Source: Salirhabdus salicampi (lineage in GTDB: Bacteria > Bacillota > Bacilli > Bacillales > Alkalibacillaceae). Taken from it: a stretch of DNA of 64,000 nt. Position 1 is the first letter of the stretch; the number at the start of each line of letters is the position of its first letter. The stretch is from the NCBI RefSeq assembly GCF_024259515.1, contig NZ_JANBWE010000001.1:248001-312000 (forward strand). The letters are read 5' to 3'. Made by a program: the position numbers and the translations under genes. Below, one piece after another: positions 24,132 through 33,040 of the stretch. The notes under the pieces are model-generated. The model was not told the DNA's origin, made no database searches, and saw nothing but the letters and a program-made list of their open reading frames with translations.

Positions 24132-25377
24132 ATTCCGTACAATTCTAGCGTATACATATATAAGCCACTTAAAAAGCAAACCTTTTCTAATTATGACTTC
24201 CATGACTTTACTATTGATTATTACGTTAACGAATTTGCAAAATATCTTACAATTATTTGGGGATGATGAACAACAAACAAAGGTTGCGGTAATTGATGAA
24301 AGCAATACCTTTTTCACTCCATTACAACAACTGGTCAGTAGCGGAGAAGAAGACATTGTCCTTTCTCTTTTTATTGGATCGGAAGAAGAAGCCAAACAGG
24401 CAATTCGAGAGGGGAAATATCATGTTTTTCTTCATCTGGAGACAGACCAGGAAGAATTACCAAGCGCTACTTACTATGCAATGGATATATCAGGAAATCG
24501 GCTAGCGAATATGTTGCAACAGTACTTATCCAACTTAAAAACAGAAATGGTGTCAGCTGAAGCAGGCATTGAACAAAATATATTACAGAAAATGTTTTCC
24601 CCAGTTCAAATGGAAAAGGTCGCTCTAAAGGATAACGCGAAAACAGCTGAAGAATTAAATCAGGCGCGTGGACTTGTATATTTTATGATATTCATCATAT
24701 ATTTTGCAGTCCTTATTTATGGAAATATGATTGCCAGTGAAGTGGCCATTGAGAAGTCATCAAGGGTAATGGAGATTATCGTATCGAGCGTGTCGCCGAT
24801 TACGCAAATGTTTGCGAAAATTTCAGGGATTGCACTATTAGGGTTAACACAATTTACAATCATCCTCATAACTGGATATACATCTTTACGTTTAAATGAA
24901 AGGCAATTCATGGATGGTTTTTTTGAATATTTTGGGCTAACAAATATACAAATAAGTACATTACTGTTTGCGGTCATATTTTTTCTGCTGGGATATTTAT
25001 TGTATGCCATGATGGCAGCTATGCTAGGATCATTAGTTAGTAGAATTGAGGATGTCCAGCAGGTAATACTACCAATGGTTCTTATAGTAGTAGCATCATT
25101 TATGGTTGCAATGTATGGGATTAATGATCCTACTTCAAGTGTTGTTACGGTAACGTCGTTTATCCCGTTTTTTGCTCCAATATTAATGTTTTTACGAGTC
25201 GGTATGTTAAATGTTCCGGCTTGGGAAATGATATTATCAATTGGATTGTTAATATCAACTATTATCATCTTTGCCATTATTGCAGCGAAGGTATATAAAG
25301 GCGGAGTTTTGTTATATAATAGAACATCTTCAATTAAAGATTTCAAGAAGGCGTTACAGTTAACGAAAAAAGAATAG
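24124..25377 (+). CDS. yhaP: ABC-2 type exporter permease (YhaP-like)
   Basis: 417 residues: one N-terminal membrane segment, an extracytoplasmic domain of about 140 residues, then five to six membrane helices ('YFMIFIIYFAVLIYGNMIASEVAIEKSSRVMEIIVSSVSPITQMFAKI' is the ABC-2/NatB motif). It starts inside the yhaQ 3' end, so it is translationally coupled. It is the membrane partner of the YhaQ ATPase. Confidence 0.9.
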   Translation: MNKFRTILAYTYISHLKSKPFLIMTSMTLLLIITLTNLQNILQLFGDDEQQTKVAVIDESNTFFTPLQQLVSSGEEDIVLSLFIGSEEEAKQAIREGKYHVFLHLETDQEELPSATYYAMDISGNRLANMLQQYLSNLKTEMVSAEAGIEQNILQKMFSPVQMEKVALKDNAKTAEELNQARGLVYFMIFIIYFAVLIYGNMIASEVAIEKSSRVMEIIVSSVSPITQMFAKISGIALLGLTQFTIILITGYTSLRLNERQFMDGFFEYFGLTNIQISTLLFAVIFFLLGYLLYAMMAAMLGSLVSRIEDVQQVILPMVLIVVASFMVAMYGINDPTSSVVTVTSFIPFFAPILMFLRVGMLNVPAWEMILSIGLLISTIIIFAIIAAKVYKGGVLLYNRTSSIKDFKKALQLTKKE

Positions 25378-25402
25378 CCGCATAATGTGCGGCTTCTTTT
25401 TA
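25377..25402 (+). terminator. Terminator after yhaP
   Basis: GCCGCA (25377-25382), 5-base loop, TGCGGC (25388-25393), then TTCTTTTT. Confidence 0.85.
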
Positions 25403-25483
25403 ACCTCTCGCACCGAACGTGCATTCGTATATTAGCTTTGATAAAATAAAGATATCACACATATTGATAAAGGCGGGTCTTTT

Positions 25484-26710
25484 ATGAGGACAAAGATAAA
25501 GTTTATTCATGCAGCTGATTTGCATTTGGACAGCCCCTTTAAAGGACTGTCTTCCGTACCTTACAAAATATTTGATGAACTAAAAGATAGTACGTTTACC
25601 GCTTTTGAGCGGCTAATCGATTATGCCGTAAATTATAAAGTCGATTTCGTTTTGTTTGTTGGAGATATTTTTGATGAACAATCACGTAATTTAAAAGCAC
25701 AATTAAAATTTAAAAGGGGATTAGAAAAGCTTCATGAGAGTGGGATACAAGCATTCGTTTCCTATGGAAACCATGATCACCTGTCTGGAGAGTATTTTCA
25801 AGTTGAATATCCCGAAAATACATATGTTTTCGATTCAGAACGTGTAACTGTATTTCCGTATAGAAAAAACGGTGTTCATCTAGCTGATATTTACGGTTTT
25901 AGTTATGGAGAGAGAGCAGTTACAGAGGGAAAAATACATGAGTATATTGCGGAAAAACGAGATATACTCAACATTGGAATGTTACATGGCAGTATTTCCT
26001 CTAATTCAGAGCATGACGTATATGCCCCCTTCCGATTGTCAGACTTGTCTCAGGGAGGGATGGACTACTGGGCACTCGGTCATATTCACACTAGAGAAAT
26101 AATTAATGAGAGTCCGTTAGCAATCTATCCAGGCAATATCCAAGGGCGTCATATAAAAGAGATGGGGGAAAAAGGATGTTATCTAGTTGAAGTAACAGAA
26201 CAAGGACAAACATGGTCCTTTTTACAAACGAATACTATTTCTTTTGAACAATTGACTGTCGACGCAACCACTTGTACTACAGTAGACCAAATTGAACATC
26301 AAATAAAGAGAGCAATGAATACATTGCGAGAAGATGGTAGATGTGCTGTAGTAAGAATCAACTTACATATAGAGCGGGAAACAATTGGATACGTAAACCA
26401 AGAGTCAATAGAGCAATTACAAGATTATTTGAATGAAGGAGAAGCAGACGAGAGAAAGTGGATTTGGATTGAGACGATTAAAACGATTAACAAAGTACAA
26501 TGGAACCGGGAACAAATGTTACAAGGGAAACACTTTGCCAGTGAACTGCTACGCACGGTTGATGAGGTGGAAAATAGTGGTTTGTTTTTGACGGAATTAA
26601 CAAAACATCGTGATGTAGAAAAGTTTTTAGATCCTTTCACGAAGGAAGAATTGGAGGATATATTAACGGAAGCAGAAGAACTTGTCATGGAAGAGCTGTT
26701 AAAGGAATGA
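25484..26710 (+). CDS. yhaO: SbcD/Mre11-like phosphoesterase (YhaO)
   Basis: 408 residues. Calcineurin-like metallophosphoesterase motifs are all present: 'HAADLHLD' (~9-16), 'FVGDIFDEQSRN', 'SYGNHDHLSG', 'MLHGS' and 'WALGHIHTRE'. These bind two Mn2+ and define the Mre11/SbcD nuclease group; YhaO is its Bacillus paralogue. The capping domain follows to the C-terminus. It is separated from the SbcC-like yhaN by ten bases, as expected for partners of a nuclease-ATPase complex in DNA end processing or repair. Confidence 0.9.
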   Translation: MRTKIKFIHAADLHLDSPFKGLSSVPYKIFDELKDSTFTAFERLIDYAVNYKVDFVLFVGDIFDEQSRNLKAQLKFKRGLEKLHESGIQAFVSYGNHDHLSGEYFQVEYPENTYVFDSERVTVFPYRKNGVHLADIYGFSYGERAVTEGKIHEYIAEKRDILNIGMLHGSISSNSEHDVYAPFRLSDLSQGGMDYWALGHIHTREIINESPLAIYPGNIQGRHIKEMGEKGCYLVEVTEQGQTWSFLQTNTISFEQLTVDATTCTTVDQIEHQIKRAMNTLREDGRCAVVRINLHIERETIGYVNQESIEQLQDYLNEGEADERKWIWIETIKTINKVQWNREQMLQGKHFASELLRTVDEVENSGLFLTELTKHRDVEKFLDPFTKEELEDILTEAEELVMEELLKE

Positions 26711-26720
26711 GGGAAGGCAC

Positions 26721-29708
26721 ATGATTATCAATACAGGGTATATTTATCAATTTGGAAAATGGAAAGAAAAGCATATCGATTTTCATTCATCCTTTACAAT
26801 CATTGAAGGGCCAAATGAATCAGGAAAAACCTCTTTTAAACAATTTATTATATACATTTTATTTGACTTACCTTCCTCTATGAAAAAGCTCTATGAACCT
26901 AAGGGTGGGGGAGCGATTGGAGGTAAGTTATTTATTACTACTTCTACTGGTGAATCTATTGTTATTGAACGAGTAGCAAATAAAAATAAGGGGCGTGCAA
27001 TTTGCTTTACTAGTAAAGGAGAAAAAAAGGAAGAAACGTGGTTAACCACGTTTTTACAAGGAATGGACCGACTCACATATGAGGGGATATTTTCTTTCGG
27101 TAACTATGAATTACAAAAGATTCGTCAGCTAAAGGGAGAAGACTTAGGGAAAGTTTTGTTCGGAATCGGAATGACTGGATCGGATAAAATTGCCTATTTA
27201 GAAAAAGACTTAGAAAAGAAAACAGGTGATTTATTTAAAAAGAAAGGGAAAATTCCTCACATTAACCAACACATTCAAAAAATGAAAGATATACAGTCAA
27301 CAATTACAAGGCTTGAGGCAGAAGAAGGTACCTACAACGAATTGATAAGAAAAATTGAAAACATTGATAAAAGATTAACGACAATTCGAGATAAGAAAGA
27401 GCAGCTTGAAAAAGAGAACTTGATCTTAGGAAAGTATTATCAAGCAAAGGAAGCGATTCAACAATATCAGTTTTTAAGAGAAGAGATGAAACAATACAAG
27501 GAATTTGCTTCTTTTCCATCCAACGGGATAAAACGTTATGAGCAGTTAAAAGAACTGATGTTACCGTTAATTAGTGACTTAAATGTAGTAAAAAACGGTA
27601 AGCAGGAAGCAGAACAGGAAATGAACTACCTATCAACGGATTTACTTAATGAAGATGTATATGAACGACTGCTTCATATTGATGAGATGGTGAAAGACTA
27701 TGATTATAAACAGAAGGAAAGAGAAGAAAAGAGTGAAGAATATAAGCGTAACTTTGATGTGTTAGCACACGAATTAAGACTGTTAGGAATTGACCTTACG
27801 ATTGAAGATGTGCAGGCACTTCAAATCCCTGTTCAAGTTGAAGAAACGTGGAAGACACTCGCTCAAGGAAAGCAACAATTGCAATTGAGGCAAGACCAAT
27901 TAGTTGATGAGGAAGAAAAAGCAAAACGGGAGCTAGGACAGGTTAAGGCTCAGATTGAGAAAAAGAAAGCAACATTACTACCGACTGATATGTTACATAG
28001 TATGAAAGAGTTACTTGAACAGGCTAGAGTTGATCAAATCCAACAACAGCTCTTTCAGGAAAACCGAATGAAAGCAAAGCAACAAGAGACGAAATTACAC
28101 AATATGTTAAAGCAAGGTAGTAAGGCGAATAAGCATTTGATTGCCATTACGTCTCTTATAGGATTCAGTTTCATAGTGTATGGCTTCTTTAGGGGAGGTT
28201 TAGTCGAATACTTAGCGGGGCTAATTTCATTATTAGTCGGTGTGGCAGGGAGTGCATATTTATCTCACAACAATAAACTCATCCGGGAACAAATCGAATC
28301 TCAAACTGAAAATGAGTTAGTTAATAATATTCGGGACATATCGGAAACAGAGTTGAATGAGGCAAGACACCGTTTACAGTCTCATGAAGAAAATAAAAAA
28401 GATTTTGTCATCCTTAACAATGACTTTAACCATTTAGAGGCAAGTCTTCATAATATCATACAAAGAAAAGAAGGCTTACAAACGGAAAAGGCACATCTTC
28501 AAGAACAAATACAACTTGAGCAAAATAAATTTCCATTCTTGAAATGGATTGATGTATCCCACTGGCCTAGTATGTATTATAAGCTTGTAAAATATAAACA
28601 GAAAGCATATGAGCTCGAGCAACAGGAGGCTGTCATTATCCGTCTCGATGAACAAATAAAAGAGATTGATACTTATATTCAAAATTTAGCCGAAAAATGT
28701 AATATACTCAATCAACATGAATCAATAAACCTAAACAAAGAACTGCTTAATTTGAAAAATGTTGAGCAGCAAAAGAGGGAAACGTTACGTTTTTATCGAA
28801 ACAAACGAAAAGAACTGGATAAAGAAATTCAAGAGCTTCAACAAAAGTTATCTCCCTATGAAGAGCAACTTCAGCAATTACTTGAGCATGCACAAGTAGA
28901 GAGTGAAGAACAATTTCTTTTCAAAGGGGAACAGTATGAAAAATATAACCTACTTAAAGAAAAACAAGAAGATTGGCTAACTCAAATCAAACTTATTTTT
29001 CCTAATGAAGCTAGCAATATTGCACATGAAAATATAGACTGGGATCTCATAGCCTATAAACGGCAACAGCTAGTTCAGTTATTAAATGAGTTACAAGAGG
29101 AAAAGGAATATTTACAAGAACAGCGGGCCGAACTTTTAGCTTCGTGTAAACAATTAGAAGAAAATGAACAATTATCAAATCATAGACACCAGTTTGCACT
29201 TTATAAAAACGAATTGCGCTCATTAGCAAGAAAATGGGCAATCTATAAAACAGCTAAAGAAGTAATTGTCAGAACAAAGGAAGTTTATGAAAATGAATAC
29301 TTACCTGAAATTATGGAAAAAACATCAATCTATTTTTATCAATTAACTGATGGAAAATATGTAAAAGTTGTACCGCCTACTCCGAATGAAGCTGTACAAG
29401 TGCTTGATAGTCATCACACTTTATTTAATGTTAAGGAGTTATCAGAAGGGACAGCTGCACAACTTTATGTTTCACTACGTTTAGCCTTAAACGAGGTCAT
29501 GAGTGATCAATACGGTTTACCGTTTATCATTGATGATGCTTTTGTTCATTTTGATTACCATCGCAGGAACGTTATGTATAAAATATTGCATTCTGTAGCT
29601 GAAACCCAACAAATTATTTACTTTACTTGCCATGACTCTGAGGTGAGTATGCTGCATAAGCTTTCGTCAGAAAAAAAAGAAAAAGCTTCAATTTCTATAA
29701 TCAATTAG
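26721..29708 (+). CDS. yhaN: SbcC/Rad50-like ATPase with central membrane hairpin (YhaN)
   Basis: 995 residues, near the size of B. subtilis YhaN. N-terminal Walker A 'GPNESGKTSFKQF' (~31-43); C-terminal signature 'LSEGTAAQLYVSLRLAL' and Walker B 'LPFIIDDAFVHFD'. The middle is coiled coil, broken at residues ~471-513 by two hydrophobic stretches ('LIAITSLIGFSFIVYGFF' and 'YLAGLISLLVGVAGSAYL') that look like a membrane hairpin in place of the zinc hook: no CxxC is present there. This suggests a membrane-tethered Rad50-like ATPase working with YhaO. The B. subtilis neighbour yhaM is missing downstream. Confidence 0.9.
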   Translation: MIINTGYIYQFGKWKEKHIDFHSSFTIIEGPNESGKTSFKQFIIYILFDLPSSMKKLYEPKGGGAIGGKLFITTSTGESIVIERVANKNKGRAICFTSKGEKKEETWLTTFLQGMDRLTYEGIFSFGNYELQKIRQLKGEDLGKVLFGIGMTGSDKIAYLEKDLEKKTGDLFKKKGKIPHINQHIQKMKDIQSTITRLEAEEGTYNELIRKIENIDKRLTTIRDKKEQLEKENLILGKYYQAKEAIQQYQFLREEMKQYKEFASFPSNGIKRYEQLKELMLPLISDLNVVKNGKQEAEQEMNYLSTDLLNEDVYERLLHIDEMVKDYDYKQKEREEKSEEYKRNFDVLAHELRLLGIDLTIEDVQALQIPVQVEETWKTLAQGKQQLQLRQDQLVDEEEKAKRELGQVKAQIEKKKATLLPTDMLHSMKELLEQARVDQIQQQLFQENRMKAKQQETKLHNMLKQGSKANKHLIAITSLIGFSFIVYGFFRGGLVEYLAGLISLLVGVAGSAYLSHNNKLIREQIESQTENELVNNIRDISETELNEARHRLQSHEENKKDFVILNNDFNHLEASLHNIIQRKEGLQTEKAHLQEQIQLEQNKFPFLKWIDVSHWPSMYYKLVKYKQKAYELEQQEAVIIRLDEQIKEIDTYIQNLAEKCNILNQHESINLNKELLNLKNVEQQKRETLRFYRNKRKELDKEIQELQQKLSPYEEQLQQLLEHAQVESEEQFLFKGEQYEKYNLLKEKQEDWLTQIKLIFPNEASNIAHENIDWDLIAYKRQQLVQLLNELQEEKEYLQEQRAELLASCKQLEENEQLSNHRHQFALYKNELRSLARKWAIYKTAKEVIVRTKEVYENEYLPEIMEKTSIYFYQLTDGKYVKVVPPTPNEAVQVLDSHHTLFNVKELSEGTAAQLYVSLRLALNEVMSDQYGLPFIIDDAFVHFDYHRRNVMYKILHSVAETQQIIYFTCHDSEVSMLHKLSSEKKEKASISIIN

Positions 29709-29777
29709 CACATTTCACCGAATAGTGGTAAAATATCATTCAGAAAATTCACCTGACAACTGCATGGAGGGTTTCCT

Positions 29778-30335
29778 GTGGAAAACGGAAAACATAATAA
29801 AGATTGGTCAAGTTATGAAGAAACAATTGAAAAATTTATTCAAGTCATTGCAAAAAATATGAGTCTCTATGGTATTACTACATCAGTTGGTCGGCTTTAC
29901 GGAGCTTTATATTTCGCGGACGAGCCTATGACATTAGATGATATGCGAGATGCACTCGAAATGAGTAAAACAAGTATGTCCACAGGTGTACGCTCATTAT
30001 CAGAAATGAAAATGGTAGAACCTGCTTTTAAAAAGGGTGTTCGTAAAGATTTATATAAATCAGAAGAAGACTGGTATAAGTCGTTTACTTCACTTTTCGG
30101 TAATCGTTGGAGGCATCATACAGAAACGAATATTGAAGAAGCAGAAGAAGCGATTATCGAATTAAGAGAGCTCGCGGAAAATACCTCTGACGAGGAACTA
30201 AAGGAGAAGATTGAGTCTGATATCGACCGATTAGTATATGCAAAAAACTATTACAAATGGTTAATGAAATTTATTAAAGTAGTGGAAACAGGCGAAATAT
30301 TTAAATATGTTCCGAAAGAAACTGACAAGAGCTAG
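29778..30335 (+). CDS. GbsR/OpcR-type MarR-related regulator
   Basis: 185 residues from a GTG start behind GGAGGG. Winged-helix region 'VGRLYGALYFADEPMTLDDMRDALEMSKTSMSTGVRSLSEMKMVEPAFKKGVRKDLYKSEEDWY' matches the choline/glycine-betaine-responsive GbsR/OpcR repressors, with a helical C-terminal dimer domain. It shares the 'SKTSMSTG.RSL' and 'KKGVRKDLY' stretches with the second copy at 38.1-38.6 kb. No gbsAB, opuB or opuC genes lie beside it here, so its target is elsewhere. It is monocistronic. Confidence 0.85.
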   Translation: MENGKHNKDWSSYEETIEKFIQVIAKNMSLYGITTSVGRLYGALYFADEPMTLDDMRDALEMSKTSMSTGVRSLSEMKMVEPAFKKGVRKDLYKSEEDWYKSFTSLFGNRWRHHTETNIEEAEEAIIELRELAENTSDEELKEKIESDIDRLVYAKNYYKWLMKFIKVVETGEIFKYVPKETDKS

Positions 30336-30368
30336 AGCGTGTGCATTTTCACGCTCTTTCTTTTTTAT
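30334..30368 (+). terminator. Terminator after the GbsR-like gene
   Basis: AGAGCGTG (30334-30341), 8-base loop, CACGCTCT (30350-30357), then TTCTTTTTT. Confidence 0.88.
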
Positions 30369-30601
30369 TTAATAGGAGGGAGATTGATGGAGGCTGGAAC
30401 GCCTGTTATCTAATGGCAAAATGCGTTCTGTGAACTCTTCACCTTATGTAATGCACGATTCATCATATCATCTTCGCATCCATCATATCTTACTTGAATG
30501 ATCTTTTACTATTAATGTTAACAAAGGCTTTCCATTACACCTTGTTCTAAATGTTTTAGAAAAAGCATATGTTTGTACAAAAAGGACAGGGGGTAGGTCA
30601 T

Positions 30602-30817
30602 GTGATTTTAGGTGTTCATTGGGTCATATATGTGTTAATTGCATTTATCTTGTTTAGTGGATATATGGCACTACGTGCAATGCGTGCGGAGAAACAACTT
30701 GAACAGCAATTTATTGAAAAAGAAGGGCAAGTTTATATGGAACGGATTGAACGGGAACGTAAGAAACGAACAAATAAAGACGAAACATCAAAGGAACCGG
30801 AGTTATCAGGACAATAA
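30602..30817 (+). CDS. yhaL: YhaL-like sporulation membrane protein
   Basis: 71 residues from GTG-30602 after GGGGGTAGG; a longer frame from ATG-30569 lacks a ribosome-binding site, and the shorter form equals the ~70 residues of B. subtilis YhaL. One membrane helix ('WVIYVLIAFILFSGYMAL') is followed by the conserved 'QQFIEKEGQVYMERIERERKK', nearly the same as in YhaL, then a charged tail. In B. subtilis yhaL lies beside prsA, as here. It is linked to sporulation; the mechanism is unknown. Confidence 0.85.
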   Translation: MILGVHWVIYVLIAFILFSGYMALRAMRAEKQLEQQFIEKEGQVYMERIERERKKRTNKDETSKEPELSGQ

Positions 30818-30853
30818 AAATGGCCTTGTCATTTCGATGACAAGGCCATTTCT
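30818..30853. terminator. Bidirectional terminator with UUCG tetraloop
   Basis: AAATGGCCTTGTCAT (30818-30832), loop TTCG, ATGACAAGGCCATTT (30837-30851). A 15-bp perfect stem with a UUCG loop, serving yhaL rightward and prsA leftward. Confidence 0.92.
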
Positions 30854-30856
30854 TAT

Positions 30857-31732
30857 TTAATTATTAAATAAGTCTTTAAATTCATCAATTTTCACATCAA
30901 TATTAGCATCTTGTACGAGTTGATCAATTTTTCCTTGTAAAGCTTGTTGATCGACTTTTTCATTTACAAGCATACTCCGAATCTCGTCACGCATATCTTC
31001 AAGTGACCCTACATCTTCAGCATCACGCTTGTCCGTTACCTTAATTACGTGCCAACCAAATTGGGTTTGAACAGGCTTACTCACTTCCCCAACTTCTAAA
31101 TCGTAAGCTGCATTTGCAAACGTTGGGTCCATATTACCGTTAATTGCAAAGAAGCCCAGGTCTCCTCCTTCTTCATTTGCAGCGGTGTCGTTTGAGTATT
31201 CTTCTGATAGGCTAGCAAATTCCTCACCCGCATTGAGCTTTTCAATGACTTCGTTTGCTGTTTCTTCGTCATCAACTAAAATATGACTTGCTCTTACCTC
31301 GACGGTTAACTTATTATAATAATCTTCAATTTCTTCTTCGGAAACTTCAACACCTTCTGTAGCGGCCTTTTCTTGAAGTTTATTGAAGTAAATGACATCA
31401 TATAAATCTTCTTCACTTTCAAAACCGTTTTGTTGTAATACCATTTCAAACTGGTCACCGAAGTTTTCCTTCAATTGTTTAATTTCTTTGTTCACTTCAT
31501 CTTCTGTAACTTCGTATTTATCTTCCAGGATCTTTCTCATTACTAATTCTTGTAGTACAGCCTCACCATTTTGCGCTTTCAACGCTTGATAAAATTCTTC
31601 TTTTGTAATGTTACCTGCTTTCGTTTCCACAACTGCATCACTGTCATCCATTTTTGAATCATCATTACTAGTACATGCAGCTAATGTAAGTGCAGTAATT
31701 GCTAAGATGATTGCAGTGGTTAGTTTCTTCAT
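30857..31732 (-). CDS. prsA: Extracellular foldase lipoprotein PrsA
   Basis: 291 residues. The lipobox is 'ALTLAAC' at residue ~20, followed by an acidic linker. The parvulin peptidyl-prolyl isomerase domain occupies ~130-225 ('VRASHILVDDEETANEVIEKLNAGEEFASLSEEYSNDTAANEEGGDLGFF' and 'TQFGWHVIKVTDKRD'), flanked by helical chaperone segments. PrsA is anchored on the outer face of the membrane and folds secreted proteins. Its neighbours yhaL and scoC are the same as in B. subtilis. In B. subtilis ScoC and related regulators affect exoenzyme output, which fits the neighbourhood. Confidence 0.95.
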   Translation of the reverse strand: MKKLTTAIILAITALTLAACTSNDDSKMDDSDAVVETKAGNITKEEFYQALKAQNGEAVLQELVMRKILEDKYEVTEDEVNKEIKQLKENFGDQFEMVLQQNGFESEEDLYDVIYFNKLQEKAATEGVEVSEEEIEDYYNKLTVEVRASHILVDDEETANEVIEKLNAGEEFASLSEEYSNDTAANEEGGDLGFFAINGNMDPTFANAAYDLEVGEVSKPVQTQFGWHVIKVTDKRDAEDVGSLEDMRDEIRSMLVNEKVDQQALQGKIDQLVQDANIDVKIDEFKDLFNN

Positions 31733-31860
31733 GCTAACACTCCTAATCTAAACATAATAATATGGTTTCTTGAACACTATAACATATTTTTCATAAAAAA
31801 ACATTTTCATAAAAATTAGATCCCCTAATGAATTCGCCTATTCAGAAAGCATTATACGCG

Positions 31861-31868
31861 CATACGAT
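31861..31868 (+). promoter_or_regulatory. Possible mother-cell -10 element before the YjcZ-type gene
   Basis: CATACGAT is one base off the sigma-E -10 consensus CATACAAT and also fits sigma-K CATANNNTA. It lies 33 bases upstream of the ATG at 31901. No clear -35 was found. Confidence 0.35.
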
Positions 31869-31900
31869 ATTGTACAAAAGGAAAAAGGAGGGTCTTTTTA

Positions 31901-31990
31901 ATGAGCCATAAAGGATACTATGGTGGAGGATTTTCGTTAATTGTCGTGCTGTTCATTTTGTTAATTATTGTTGGGGCAGCCTGGTACTAA
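31901..31990 (+). CDS. YjcZ-family sporulation peptide
   Basis: 29 residues, found by hand: MSHKGYYGGG followed by a single hydrophobic helix 'FSLIVVLFILLIIVGAAWY'. The Gly/Tyr-rich start plus 'FxLIVVLFILLIIVGAAF/WY' is the diagnostic pattern of the YjcZ family of tiny spore-associated membrane peptides, often present in several copies in Bacillaceae. AGGAGGGTC lies about 10 bases upstream. Its role in the spore envelope is unknown. Confidence 0.9.
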   Translation: MSHKGYYGGGFSLIVVLFILLIIVGAAWY

Positions 31991-32010
31991 ATGACCGACC
32001 ACTGATGAAA

Positions 32011-32050
32011 ACATAAAAAGGAAGCATCTTAGATGCTTCCTTTTTATGTG
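32011..32050. terminator. Shared terminator
   Basis: ACATAAAAAGGAAGCATCT (32011-32029) pairs with its complement at 32031-32049: 19 bp perfect, with both flanks A/T-rich. Serves the YjcZ-type gene rightward and the small membrane-protein gene leftward. Confidence 0.88.
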
Positions 32051-32226
32051 TGTAATACTTCTAAATACGAAGAAATGAGCAATATGGTAATCGACACATT
32101 TATCATTCGAAATACTTTAGATTGTCGTTCGTTTGACAGTTCACCTTTTAAACAAAAGGAATATGTTAACGAATTAAAAATAAACAAGATAAATATAGCA
32201 AAGGGTACATAAATCAAAGCCATCAT
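32044..32226 (-). CDS. Small two-helix membrane protein
   Basis: 60 residues from ATG-32226 (the next codon is also ATG) after AGGAGGGG. Two hydrophobic segments, 'ALIYVPFAIFILFIFNSLTYSF' and 'MINVSITILLISSYL', are separated by a charged loop 'CLKGELSNERQSKVFR'. I do not recognise a family. It lies between a sporulation peptide and a yhaJ-like gene, and its stop lies in the shared terminator. Confidence 0.65.
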   Translation of the reverse strand: MMALIYVPFAIFILFIFNSLTYSFCLKGELSNERQSKVFRMINVSITILLISSYLEVLHT

Positions 32227-32328
32227 AAACCCCTCCTCATGCAACTATGTATACCACTTTATCAAAAAATATGAAAATTGAACAGGGAAATATTCATAAT
32301 AAATAAGATAGTATCCTAGATAAGAATA

Positions 32329-32865
32329 CTATCTTATTAAAATATCAAAGCCATCCTTAGCATTTTCAATAACACATTGTTTTGGCGCCTTGGAAAATTG
32401 TACTACATATAAAAAGTCAGTTATGGAGAGTCCCATATTTAAAGCTGCAAAAAATGCACTGTAAGGGTAAAAACTTGGAAAGATTAATCCACTAACAAGC
32501 GCTGGAATCGTCAAAAATAAAGTAGGGCCCAGAGCTACAAAGACCGATGTCTTTTTTGTAAATGCTTTAAAGGTACGATATTTCACGGATGGTAATATGT
32601 TTAATTTTAAATAAAATCGAGCCTTCACTTTTTTCGAAAACATGATTAACGGTATAATGTGACATAATTTGTGCATGAGTGGTAATAGATACAAAACAAA
32701 TAGTAAAGGTAAAATTCCATAATCATTAATTAACACGTTTTGATGATATAGGGAAAAAGGTAAAAACAATAAAATAAACCCTAACATACTTACTATACAC
32801 GATAGGATATAAATTCGGCTTTGTCCTAATTCCCTGGTAATGTTTACTGTTTTCCAGCAATTCAT
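32329..32865 (-). CDS. DUF3267-like membrane protein (YhaJ-like)
   Basis: 178 residues, four to five membrane segments. Start at ATG-32865 behind GGGGG; a longer frame from 32886 would include that site. The arrangement of helices, the position next to scoC and the central 'LLPLMHKLCHIIPLIMFSKK' resemble DUF3267 proteins, putative membrane zinc peptidases with an HExxH motif. Here the motif reads HKLCH, with Lys instead of the catalytic Glu, so if the family is right it is probably not an active protease. B. subtilis yhaJ occupies a similar position. Confidence 0.65.
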   Translation of the reverse strand: MNCWKTVNITRELGQSRIYILSCIVSMLGFILLFLPFSLYHQNVLINDYGILPLLFVLYLLPLMHKLCHIIPLIMFSKKVKARFYLKLNILPSVKYRTFKAFTKKTSVFVALGPTLFLTIPALVSGLIFPSFYPYSAFFAALNMGLSITDFLYVVQFSKAPKQCVIENAKDGFDILIR

Positions 32866-33001
32866 TCCAGGTCCCCCTTTAAACATAAATGGTTGTGTCT
32901 TTTTTTATTCTCATGGAATAATACGACGTTTCATGGTGGAAATCAATAGTTTTATGAAAAAAATCATCTATTTGTTATAATAATTTTTCGGAAAGAATAA
33001 A

Positions 33002-33040
33002 AAGGAGGACTAACCTCTATATGTATAGGGTTAATCCTCT
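33002..33040 (-). terminator. scoC terminator
   Basis: On the minus strand GAGGATTAACCCTATA pairs imperfectly with TATAGAGGTTAGTCCTC across a 3-4-base loop, then CTTTTTATTC. The stem begins at the scoC stop codon. Confidence 0.75.
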
